DNA of 15,659 nucleotides, taken from contig JALHUG010000251.1 in NCBI GenBank assembly GCA_022866185.1, positions 1 to 15,659 of the forward strand, written 5' to 3'. The position numbers were made by a program, and so were the translations under genes. Under the pieces are notes generated by a model that was not told the origin of the DNA, did not search any database, and worked only from the letters and a program-made list of their open reading frames with translations. Shown here in pieces: positions 1-6,678 of this stretch. The DNA comes from Dehalococcoidia bacterium (GTDB lineage Bacteria > Chloroflexota > Dehalococcoidia > SM23-28-2). Position 1 is the stretch's first letter, and each line of letters begins with the position of its first letter.

Positions 1-846
1 CTTATCCAGCCTCGCAATTATGTCGCCGGTCAGGTTGGCAGTATCGATGTATTCCTTGGTCTTCGTTGCTAGGGCCTCTGCCATCTCATTGAAGTCGCGG
101 GCCACCGAGGCCGCTTCCTCCGGGCCGAACACCTTGGCCCTCGCTTCCAGGTTCCCGGAGGTGATTGACCTGGCGCTTGCCCGCAGCGAGGCCAACGGGC
201 GCACCATCGACACGATGGTCGCTATTGCTATGCCGGCAGCTACCAGGAGGGCAGCACCGCCAAAGCCGATGACGATCCAACTGGTGGTGTCTGTGACCTC
301 GCTTGCCGTCGTTCTCTCGGCGGCCAACTCGGCCCGCTTGCCATCGGCTAGCTGTTCGAGGGTGGCCACCATAGCCTCGACCTCAGCCCGTGTGCCTGGC
401 AGAACGGCGGCCACCAACTGGTTTAGCGTCTCGGTATTTTCCTGAAGCAGAAGTGGAATGGCAGCGCTCGCTGTCTGATTGAAGTTGTATGCCCGCTCAG
501 TCAAGTCGTCCAGATTCGCCGAATAGTCGGACTTGCCCGCGCCAGCGGCCTCGGCTCGCACCTGAATCAGGTCTTGCTCCAGCCGCACCGCAGCCTCGTG
601 GTATTCATCGGCAAGAGCTGGATCGTTTGTAAGCGCCAGGCCAGAAATGGAAGCCATCTCAAGGTAGAGTTGGGCTCGGGCGTCCTCTAGGGTGGCAACC
701 GTGGTGGCCATGTCCTCCAGTGCGAGGAGTCGGTGCTGGTGCTCGCGGACACGTAGAGCCACTACGATGGCGACGACCACCAGAACCGAAATGAGAACCA
801 TGCTTGCCAGGACGGCCCGTCCCCGCGCTGATCTCAAACCAAACAC
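1..846 (-). CDS. Membrane sensor protein, TM-helical sensor-TM-HAMP (partial, C-terminus off the left edge)
   Basis: 282 residues are readable before the window edge. A basic N-terminus (RSARGR) leads into a first membrane helix at about 12-32. Residues 33-189 are a helical, probably extracytoplasmic segment rich in Ala, Glu and Leu, and a second membrane helix spans about 190-212. A HAMP linker follows at about 212-262, with the typical Pro after the membrane (MVRPL) and the DFNEMAEAL helix. The last visible residues (NLTGDIIARLDK) resemble the start of a PAS domain. The output domain is not visible, so it could be a histidine kinase, a diguanylate cyclase or a chemoreceptor; I favour a PAS-containing signalling enzyme. 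The start is GTG at 846, preceded by AAGGAGG at 860-866 (spacing 13, rather long) and an in-frame TAG at 856-858. ATG at 801 is an alternative but would remove the basic pre-membrane residues. No clear promoter is visible. Confidence 0.8.
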   Translation of the reverse strand, partial: MFGLRSARGRAVLASMVLISVLVVVAIVVALRVREHQHRLLALEDMATTVATLEDARAQLYLEMASISGLALTNDPALADEYHEAAVRLEQDLIQVRAEAAGAGKSDYSANLDDLTERAYNFNQTASAAIPLLLQENTETLNQLVAAVLPGTRAEVEAMVATLEQLADGKRAELAAERTTASEVTDTTSWIVIGFGGAALLVAAGIAIATIVSMVRPLASLRASARSITSGNLEARAKVFGPEEAASVARDFNEMAEALATKTKEYIDTANLTGDIIARLDK

Positions 847-1214
847 TGTGGGCAGCTACCCTCCTTCAGGATAGGGTCTGGCTAGTACCACCTTGCTGAC
901 GGGGAGGCAGCCCAGGACCGCCCGGCCTTGGCGGGATGCACTGGGGTAGACCCCGTAGACTCGTGGCCAAGCGGCTGCGCTCGCTCACCGAGAAGCCATC
1001 TTTGCCTTTAGCTCCACTATCAAGGACGCTCAGTTGAAAAATCGGTTACAGGTCTTGCCGTCTGACTAGATACGGGTCTTTCACGAGAGGGGCAGACCGG
1101 TGACAAGCCGAGGCGGATAGTGACAAGCCTTTGATCCAGACGTTGTGGGGCCGAATCCCGCCCGGCCGGGGCGGCGCGCTTAAGGGGTGAATGATGCGAG
1201 CAAGAGCCCGCCCG
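847..1214. other. Intergenic region without a recognised gene
   Basis: This gap lies between the end of moeA and the start of the sensor gene, both on the minus strand. It holds a GC-rich imperfect hairpin at 1158-1174 (CCGCCCGG/CCGGGGCGG), a possible but U-poor terminator for moeA. It also holds a hairpin at about 919-936 and a 10-base direct repeat GTGACAAGCC at 1100-1109 and 1120-1129. I find no coding frame, complete tRNA or known riboswitch core in it. Confidence 0.5.
1158..1174 (-). terminator. GC-rich hairpin downstream of moeA (possible terminator)
   Basis: Two complementary GC-rich arms, CCGCCCGG and CCGGGGCGG with one bulged G, lie about 40 bases past the moeA stop. No clear T-tract follows on the minus strand, so an intrinsic terminator is only possible. 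Confidence 0.25.
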
Positions 1215-2495
1215 TTAAGCTGTGCCCCACTCCTCGCCCTGGCTCCAGTCGAGCATCATCACCGTGATCTCCTCCCCCCGCTCCACCACGCCCACACCCT
1301 CAGGGATGACAGTGAGGCCATTGGCGGCGGCCATGGAGCTGAGGATGCCCGAGCCCTGAGGCCCGGTGAGGGAGGCATAGTAGCGGCCACCCTCCTGGGT
1401 GACGACGCAGCGGGCGAAGTAGCGGCGGCGGTCATCCCGGTTGACGATGCGCTCCTTGGCAATGGCGCGAACGGCTGGCCGCTGCCAGTGGGTCTTGCCC
1501 ATCATCTTGAGGATGGCCGGGCGGGCGAACAGCTCGAAGGAGACCATCGAGCTCACAGGGTTGCCGGGAAAGCCGATGTGCGGGACGCGCCGCTGACCGC
1601 TGCGGAAGAAGCCGAAAGCCAGGGGTTTGCCTGGCTTCATGGCCACCGTCCAGAAGTCTATCTCCCCCTCGCGGGCCAGCACGTCTTTCACCATATCGTA
1701 GTCGCCTCGCGACACGCCCGCCGAGGTGAGGAGCATATCAGCATCCAGCCCCTGATGGATCTTGCGTACGAGGGCCTCCACCGTATCGGGGGCGATGCCC
1801 AGCACGTTGGGAATGCCCCCGCAGCGCTCGATGAGAGCGGCCAGGCTGTAGGCATTGCTGTCGTATATGCGGCCGGGCGGTAGGGGCTGGCCCACCTCCA
1901 CCAGCTCGTCGCCGGTGGAGAGCACTGCCACCACCGGTCGTCGCACCACCTTGGCCGTGCTGCGGCCGACGGAGGCCAGCAGCCCGATCTCCGCCGGCCT
2001 GAGGACGACGCCCTTGGCCAGCACCTGCTGGCCCTCGCGGATGTCCTCGCCCGCCCGGCGGATGTTATCGCCGGGCCTGGCCTCTCTGAGGATGCGCACC
2101 CTCTCGTCGATGCGCCGCGCCGTCAGCGGCGCCTTGTGGACCGCCTCATCCGTCTCCTCGAAGGGAACCACCGTATCGGCGCCCCTGGGGACAGGAGCGC
2201 CGGTCATGATGCGAACCGCCGTGCCGGCGGTCACCTCTCCTTCGAACACATAGCCAGCCGCCAGTTCGCCCACCACCCGAAGCTCCACCGGCGCGGAGCG
2301 AGAGGCGCCGACGGTGCTGGCGGCCTGCAGGGCATAGCCGTCCATGGCGCTGTTGTCCAGCGGCGGGATGCTCAGGGGAGCGATCACGTCCTCGGCCAGC
2401 ACCTGGCCGAGAGCAGCAAGGGTCGATTTGTCCTCGGCCTCCAGGACGCTGACGTAGCTAAGGATGCGCTCCAGGGCTTCCTCGACGCTGATCAT
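1215..2495 (-). CDS. moeA: Molybdopterin molybdotransferase MoeA
   Basis: MoeA inserts molybdate into adenylylated molybdopterin to form molybdenum cofactor in the cytoplasm. The 426 residues match the family length. Visible family motifs in order are PPLDNSAMDGYA (44-55), STGDE (193-197) at the start of the MogA-like domain, TSAGVSRGDYD (257-267), MKPGKP (286-291) and GFPGNP (308-313), followed by the C-terminal beta domain. ATG at 2495 is preceded by GGTGAG at proper spacing. It appears to be the distal gene of an operon with the RAM-domain gene and a possible 39-residue ORF whose TGA lies 6 bases before this start. No other molybdenum cofactor gene is in the window, so the enzyme it serves is unknown. 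Identification is firm. Confidence 0.97.
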   Translation of the reverse strand: MISVEEALERILSYVSVLEAEDKSTLAALGQVLAEDVIAPLSIPPLDNSAMDGYALQAASTVGASRSAPVELRVVGELAAGYVFEGEVTAGTAVRIMTGAPVPRGADTVVPFEETDEAVHKAPLTARRIDERVRILREARPGDNIRRAGEDIREGQQVLAKGVVLRPAEIGLLASVGRSTAKVVRRPVVAVLSTGDELVEVGQPLPPGRIYDSNAYSLAALIERCGGIPNVLGIAPDTVEALVRKIHQGLDADMLLTSAGVSRGDYDMVKDVLAREGEIDFWTVAMKPGKPLAFGFFRSGQRRVPHIGFPGNPVSSMVSFELFARPAILKMMGKTHWQRPAVRAIAKERIVNRDDRRRYFARCVVTQEGGRYYASLTGPQGSGILSSMAAANGLTVIPEGVGVVERGEEITVMMLDWSQGEEWGTA

Positions 2496-2501
2496 GTCTG
2501 C

Positions 2502-2621
2502 TCACCTACCATAGGGGCTGCCCCCTCGCCTTGCCAATCGCTGGCAAATGTAGAAGAAGATGGCGATCAACACAGCTAACGAGCGAGCTGTGCCCTCGTT
2601 GGGGCATCGGCCCGTTCGCAA
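2502..2621 (-). CDS. Possible small single-pass membrane protein (39 aa)
   Basis: An open frame between the RAM-domain gene and moeA encodes a short polar N-terminus (TGRCPNEG), a hydrophobic stretch (SLAVLIAIFFYIC) and a basic tail (QRLARRGGSPYGR). This is the look of a small membrane protein with an inside-positive end. Its TGA (2502-2504) overlaps the moeA ribosome binding site, which would allow translational coupling. The start is uncertain: TTG at 2621 is used here, an internal GTG is another option, and neither has a strong Shine-Dalgarno. The frame opens directly after the upstream gene's stop in the same frame, so it could be chance. I do not recognise a family. Confidence 0.3.
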   Translation of the reverse strand: MRTGRCPNEGTARSLAVLIAIFFYICQRLARRGGSPYGR

Positions 2622-2631
2622 AGACCAACCG

Positions 2632-2662
2632 CCCGCCGGCAGGCGGAGGGACTGCCGGCGGG
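2632..2662. repeat. Perfect 11-bp inverted repeat (hairpin)
   Basis: CCCGCCGGCAG at 2632-2642 and CTGCCGGCGGG at 2652-2662 are exact complements around a 9-base loop. It lies 12 bases after the stop of the RAM-domain gene, in the transcribed spacer before moeA. On the minus strand only a weak T-run follows (GGTCTTTG), so it may act as an attenuator, a processing or stability hairpin, or a REP-like palindrome. Confidence 0.7.
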
Positions 2663-2674
2663 AGTGCCCGGCTC

Positions 2675-2926
2675 CTAGCCGAGCCTGACGACCAGGCAGG
2701 TGGTGGTGCGCTGAACGCCGTCCACCTGCTGGATACTGTCCGTGATCGCCGTACCCAGACGATCCAGGTCATCAGCCTCCAAGAGGGCGATGACGTCGTA
2801 GGGGCCGGTGACAGCATCAACGGTGACCACTCTAGCGCTGGGGAAACTCATCCTGGCAACCCCTTCGGCCACCGGCTTGGCTTTGCCCACCGCCGCCTCG
2901 ATGAGGATGTATGCTCGCGTTGCCAT
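2675..2926 (-). CDS. Lrp/AsnC ligand-binding (RAM) domain protein, stand-alone
   Basis: An 83-residue protein, MATRAYILIEAAVGKAK to the C-terminal VVRLG. It corresponds to the regulator-of-amino-acid-metabolism fold of Lrp/AsnC regulators without the DNA-binding helix-turn-helix. Family-like features are the opening strand AYILIEA, the central VVTVDAVTGPYDVIALLEADD and the closing VQRTTTCLVVR. Such stand-alone domains form oligomers that bind small effectors; the ligand here is unknown. The start is ATG at 2926, with a strong AAGGAGG at 2934-2940 (spacing 7), rather than an in-frame ATG 20 codons upstream that lacks a site and lies near the promoter. It is the first gene of the operon leading to moeA and is driven by the promoter at 2969-2996. 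Confidence 0.88.
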   Translation of the reverse strand: MATRAYILIEAAVGKAKPVAEGVARMSFPSARVVTVDAVTGPYDVIALLEADDLDRLGTAITDSIQQVDGVQRTTTCLVVRLG

Positions 2927-2968
2927 CTTCACGCCTCCTTTTGGCGAACTGACCCACCACGCTGTCAA

Positions 2969-2996
2969 ATCATATCGCCGCTGCAATCACTGTCAA
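2969..2996 (-). promoter_or_regulatory. Sigma70-type promoter of the RAM-domain/moeA operon
   Basis: On the minus strand a perfect -35 TTGACA (2991-2996) is followed after 16 bases by TATGAT (2969-2974), one mismatch from consensus. It lies about 43 bases upstream of the ATG at 2926. A second TTGACA occurs just downstream but has no good -10. Confidence 0.75.
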
Positions 2997-3028
2997 GACA
3001 TCCCAGCCGTTGGTGGCCTTATTCTCGA

Positions 3029-3089
3029 CCCCCGCCTCAAGGCGGGGGCATCGGAATTGCCTCTCAATGCCCCAGCCTTCAGGCTGGGG
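3029..3089. repeat. Tandem pair of palindromes between divergent promoters
   Basis: Two hairpins, each with an 8-bp perfect stem and 4-base loop: CCCCCGCC-TCAA-GGCGGGGG (3029-3048) and CCCCAGCC-TTCA-GGCTGGGG (3070-3089), 21 bases apart. They sit upstream of both divergent promoters. They resemble the short GC-rich palindromes at 13697-13816, and one shares the CAGCCT/AGGCTG arms with the palindrome at 13788-13800. A REP-like family is the simplest reading. An operator or bidirectional terminator is possible. Confidence 0.75.
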
Positions 3090-3149
3090 GTTGTATGCGA
3101 ACCTGGGAGTCCAGAACCCACCAATCAACCATGAACCAGTCACCAGCCG

Positions 3150-3180
3150 TTGACCTGGCGATACCACTTCATAATATAAT
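3150..3180 (+). promoter_or_regulatory. Probable promoter of pheST
   Basis: TTGACC at 3150-3155 and a perfect TATAAT at 3175-3180 are 19 bases apart, slightly long. TAATAT with 16-base spacing is an overlapping alternative -10. Transcription would start near 3187, giving a leader of about 26 bases, so there is no room for a T-box or peptide attenuator ahead of pheS. Confidence 0.6.
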
Positions 3181-3212
3181 ACCAGCGCTGGCCCCGGAGT
3201 TGCTAAGCACGC

Positions 3213-4262
3213 ATGATTCTTCCCCAACTGCAAGAGCTGAAGGAAATCGAAGACAAAGCCAGAACGGAACTGGCGGCTGTCAGCGATGAAGAGGCTCTAG
3301 AGAGCTGGCGAATAGCTCATCTCGGTCGCCGCAGCCGCCTCAATATCATTTTGCGCGGTCTGGCCTCCTTGCCCATCGAGGAGCGGCGACAGGTGGGGGC
3401 TGCTGCCAATCGCCTCAGGTTGGAGCTGGAGGAAATGCTGAGTCAGCGCCAGGCCCAGCTCCGTGAGGCGACAGTCACAGCCGTCGTCGAGAGGGGTCGC
3501 CTGGACGTTACCCTGCCTGGGCGACCGCTGGCCATAGGCCGCCTTCATCCCGTCACTCAGGCCCTGCGGGACATCCTCGCTGCCTTTGTATCCATGGGCT
3601 TCCAGGTGTTCGAGGGCCCTGAGGTGGAGTGGGACCACTACAACTTCGAGGCCGTCCGCATCCCCAAGGATCACCCCGCTCGCGATATGTGGGACACGCT
3701 CTGGATCGACTACGTCCGCAATGACGAATATCCCATGCTCCTGCGAACCCACACCTCGCCCATGCAGATCCGGGTGATGGAGCAGATGCAACCGCCGGTG
3801 CGCATCGTATCGCCGGGCAAGTGCTACCGCCACGAGGCCACCGACCCCACCCACGAATGGATGCACACCCAGGTCGAGGGCCTGGCCGTGGACGAAAACA
3901 TCTCCATGGCTGACCTGAAGGGAACCCTGTACGAGTTCGCGCGGCGGCTGTTCGGCCGCGAGCGGCGGGTGCGCTTCCGCTGCGACTACTTTCCTTTTGT
4001 GGAGCCAGGAGCCGACATGTCCATCGATTGCCCACTGTGCGACGGCCAGGGCTGCCGTGCCTGTGGCAACTCCGGCTGGATCGAGATCCTGGGCGCAGGC
4101 ATGGTCCACCCCGAGGTCTTGGCGAACGTGGGCTACGATGCCGAGCGCTACACCGGCTTCGCCTTCGGCCTAGGCGTCGAGCGGGTGGCCATGCTCCGCC
4201 ACGGCATCGAGGACATCCGCCTATTTTATGCCAATGACCTGCGTTTCCTGGAGCAGTTTTGA
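3213..4262 (+). CDS. pheS: Phenylalanyl-tRNA synthetase alpha subunit
   Basis: This is the catalytic subunit of the (alpha-beta)2 class II enzyme that charges tRNA-Phe. The 349 residues match the bacterial family. An N-terminal coiled-coil arm (about 1-90) that contacts tRNA is followed by the aminoacylation core. Core motifs are GPEVEWDHYNFEAVRIPKDHP (136-155, shortened here), LLRTHTSPMQIR (177-188), the motif 2 region IVSPGKCYRHEATDPTHEW (198-216) and motif 3 GLGVERVAMLRHGIEDIR (319-336). Four cysteines (C273, C276, C281, C284) sit in the insertion before the WIEILG strand, a possible structural metal site seen in many bacterial PheS. ATG at 3213 has a weak GGAG 13 bases upstream. The stop TGA lies 9 bases before pheT, whose ribosome binding site overlaps it. 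Confidence 0.97.
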   Translation: MILPQLQELKEIEDKARTELAAVSDEEALESWRIAHLGRRSRLNIILRGLASLPIEERRQVGAAANRLRLELEEMLSQRQAQLREATVTAVVERGRLDVTLPGRPLAIGRLHPVTQALRDILAAFVSMGFQVFEGPEVEWDHYNFEAVRIPKDHPARDMWDTLWIDYVRNDEYPMLLRTHTSPMQIRVMEQMQPPVRIVSPGKCYRHEATDPTHEWMHTQVEGLAVDENISMADLKGTLYEFARRLFGRERRVRFRCDYFPFVEPGADMSIDCPLCDGQGCRACGNSGWIEILGAGMVHPEVLANVGYDAERYTGFAFGLGVERVAMLRHGIEDIRLFYANDLRFLEQF

Positions 4263-4271
4263 GGTGCCCCT

Positions 4272-6674
4272 GTGAAAGTACCCCTTAAGTGGCTGGGGGA
4301 ATACGTTGACATAAATCTGCCTGCGCAGGAGCTGGCTCGCCGTCTCACGATGGCCGGCACGGAGGTGGACGCTATCCTCACCACCGGCCGTGAGTGGGAG
4401 AAGATCAGCGTGGCCCAGGTGGTTGGCGTCTCCCCGCACCCCAATGCCGATCGCCTTCGCCTGGCGACGGTGGAGCTCGGCGGCGAGCAGATGACGGTGG
4501 TGTGTGGTGCGCCCAACGTAGCGCCGGGCCAGAAGGTGGCCTTCGCGCGCCTGGGGGCAGAGCTGATTGACGGCCACAGCGGCCAGCCCACGATCCTTAA
4601 GGCTGCCAAGATCCGCGGCGTGGAATCGGCGGGGATGGTCTGCTCTGAGAAGGAGCTGGGTCTGTCCGACTCCCACGAGGGCATCCTGGTACTGCCGGAA
4701 GATGCCCCGGTGGGCATGCCCCTGGGCCAGTATCTGGGCGACACCATACTCGACCTAGATGTCACCCCCAACCGGCCCGACTGCCTGTCCGTGCTGGGCA
4801 TCGCCCGCGAGGTGGCCGCCCTCAGCGGGGGCAGCGTTCGCGAGCCGCCGGGCGACTACCAAGAGTTGGGCCAACCTATCAAGGAGCGCGTGCGGGTGGA
4901 GATAGCCGACCGCGATCTCTGTCCCCGCTACTGCGCCGCCCTCATCGAGGGCGTGCAGATCGGCCCTTCGCCTCCCTGGATGCAGGAACGCTTGGTGGCG
5001 GCCGGTGTGCGTCCTATCAGCAACGTGGTGGACATTACCAACTACGTGATGCTGGAGGTAGGACAGCCCTTGCACTCCTTCGACTTCTCCCTGATCAGCG
5101 ATCGCAAGATCATCGTCCGACGAGCCCGCCCCGGCGAGGTGATGGTCACCCTGGACGGCACCGACAGGCCCCTGAACCACGACATGCTGGTCATCGCTGA
5201 CGCTAAGGAGGCGGTGGCCGTAGCGGGGCTCATGGGAGGGGCTGCCAGCGAGGTGAGCGAGAACGCTACGGCCATCCTTCTGGAATCGGCCAACTTCAAC
5301 CCGGCCAGTATTCGCCGCACCAGCACCGCCCTCAAGCTGCGCACCGACGCCTCTGCCCGCTTCGAAAAAGGCCTGAACCCCGAGTTGGCGATGGTAGCCA
5401 TCAGGCGTGCCGTGCGCCTCATGCTGGAGCTAGCGGGCGGCCGCGCGGCCGAAGGCATCATCGATGTCTATCCAGGCAAGCGACGGGAAACACGCATCAC
5501 CGTCACCCAGGAGCGGCTGCGCCGCGTCCTGGGCCTTCAGCTTCCTACCCCCCAGGTGCGTCAGACGCTGGTCTCCCTCGGCTTCGGCTGCCGCTGGGTT
5601 CCTCCTGACCGCTATGTGGTGCGCGTTCCCTACTGGCGTACCGACGTACACATCCCCGACGACGTGGCTGAGGAGCTGGCCCGCATCATCGGCTACGGCG
5701 AGCTGCCCACCACCACCCTCAGCGGCGCGATCCCGCCGGCGCAGCCACAGCCGTCGCGAGAGCTGCGAGAGCGGGTCAGGGACATCCTGGCCGCTGCTGG
5801 CATGCAGGAGGTCATCACCTACTCCCTTACCAACCTGGAGAGCCTGGCCAAGGTGTTGCCACCGGAGGAGCTGAGTCAGCGTCCACCTCTGCGGGTGACC
5901 AATCCCATGAGCTACCAGCAGGAGTACCTGCGCACCACCCTCAGAGCGTCGCTTCTGGAAACCCTGGCCTCCAATCTGCGGCATGCTCAGAGGCGCATCG
6001 CCCTATTCGAGGTGGGCCGCGTTTACCTGCCTCGCCCAGAGGAGCTACCCCACGAAGTGGAATCCCTGGCCGGCGTGGGGACAGGAGACCAGCCCGACCG
6101 CTGGCGCCAGCCGAGGGGCGAGCCGGTCGACCTCTACGACGCCAAGGCCTATCTGGAGTTGCTCTTCAACCGCCTGGGCCTCGCCGTCAGCTACCACGAC
6201 AGCGAGGACTTCGCCCTCGTGCCCGGCCGAACGGCCGAGGTGCGGCTGGACGGCCAGAGGGTGGGCCTGGTGGGGCAGGTACACCCGCGGGTGGCCGCCT
6301 CCTTCGATATCGAGCAGGACGTCTATCTGTTCGAGGTGAACCTGGAGACGCTCGTGCCCCAGGTGGGCAAACCCCGCCTCTACCAGTCGCTTTCCCGCTT
6401 TCCGGCGGTGGAAGAGGACATTGCCATCGTCGTGGACGAGGGGGTAACCGCCGCCCAGGTGCAGGCCATAGTCGAGGCCTTCTCCCTGGTGCAGCGGGCC
6501 GCCCTGTTCGATGTCTACACGGGCCCGCCGGTGCCGGCGGGCAAGAAATCGCTGGCCTACGCCATCTCCTACCAATCGCTGGACCACACCCTGACCGACG
6601 CCGAGGTCGATCGGGAGCGCCGCCGCATCCTGGAGCGCCTGTCGCGAGAGGTAGGGGCTGTCCTCAGGGGCTAG
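4272..6674 (+). CDS. pheT: Phenylalanyl-tRNA synthetase beta subunit
   Basis: 800 residues, the usual length for bacterial PheT, which carries tRNA recognition and editing for the PheST complex. Domains in order are an N-terminal segment, an EMAP-like tRNA-binding OB fold (about 40-150, with VSPHPNADRLRLATV and AKIRGVESAGMVCSEKELGL), the B3/B4 editing domain (about 210-385), B5 (about 400-470), the catalytic-like core (about 480-690) and a C-terminal ferredoxin-fold anticodon-binding domain (about 705-798, SRFPAVEEDIAIVVDE). Translation starts at GTG 4272. GAGG at 4261-4264 overlaps the pheS stop with 7-base spacing, implying coupling. It ends 4 bases from the convergent deacetylase gene, leaving no space for an intrinsic terminator between them. 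Confidence 0.97.
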   Translation: MKVPLKWLGEYVDINLPAQELARRLTMAGTEVDAILTTGREWEKISVAQVVGVSPHPNADRLRLATVELGGEQMTVVCGAPNVAPGQKVAFARLGAELIDGHSGQPTILKAAKIRGVESAGMVCSEKELGLSDSHEGILVLPEDAPVGMPLGQYLGDTILDLDVTPNRPDCLSVLGIAREVAALSGGSVREPPGDYQELGQPIKERVRVEIADRDLCPRYCAALIEGVQIGPSPPWMQERLVAAGVRPISNVVDITNYVMLEVGQPLHSFDFSLISDRKIIVRRARPGEVMVTLDGTDRPLNHDMLVIADAKEAVAVAGLMGGAASEVSENATAILLESANFNPASIRRTSTALKLRTDASARFEKGLNPELAMVAIRRAVRLMLELAGGRAAEGIIDVYPGKRRETRITVTQERLRRVLGLQLPTPQVRQTLVSLGFGCRWVPPDRYVVRVPYWRTDVHIPDDVAEELARIIGYGELPTTTLSGAIPPAQPQPSRELRERVRDILAAAGMQEVITYSLTNLESLAKVLPPEELSQRPPLRVTNPMSYQQEYLRTTLRASLLETLASNLRHAQRRIALFEVGRVYLPRPEELPHEVESLAGVGTGDQPDRWRQPRGEPVDLYDAKAYLELLFNRLGLAVSYHDSEDFALVPGRTAEVRLDGQRVGLVGQVHPRVAASFDIEQDVYLFEVNLETLVPQVGKPRLYQSLSRFPAVEEDIAIVVDEGVTAAQVQAIVEAFSLVQRAALFDVYTGPPVPAGKKSLAYAISYQSLDHTLTDAEVDRERRRILERLSREVGAVLRG

Positions 6675-6678
6675 AGCC

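Noticed and set aside
955..990. tRNA-like sequence (GTGGCCAAGCGGC, as in a tRNA-Ser/Leu D-arm)
   Set aside because: No matching acceptor, anticodon or T-arm could be assembled around it.
2496..2674. Molybdenum-cofactor riboswitch upstream of moeA
   Set aside because: The gap is short and holds only one simple hairpin and a possible small frame. I see no multi-stem conserved aptamer.
4021..4090. Four-cysteine cluster in PheS as a novel zinc-finger fusion
   Set aside because: Many bacterial PheS proteins have cysteines at this position, so it is a family feature rather than a fusion.
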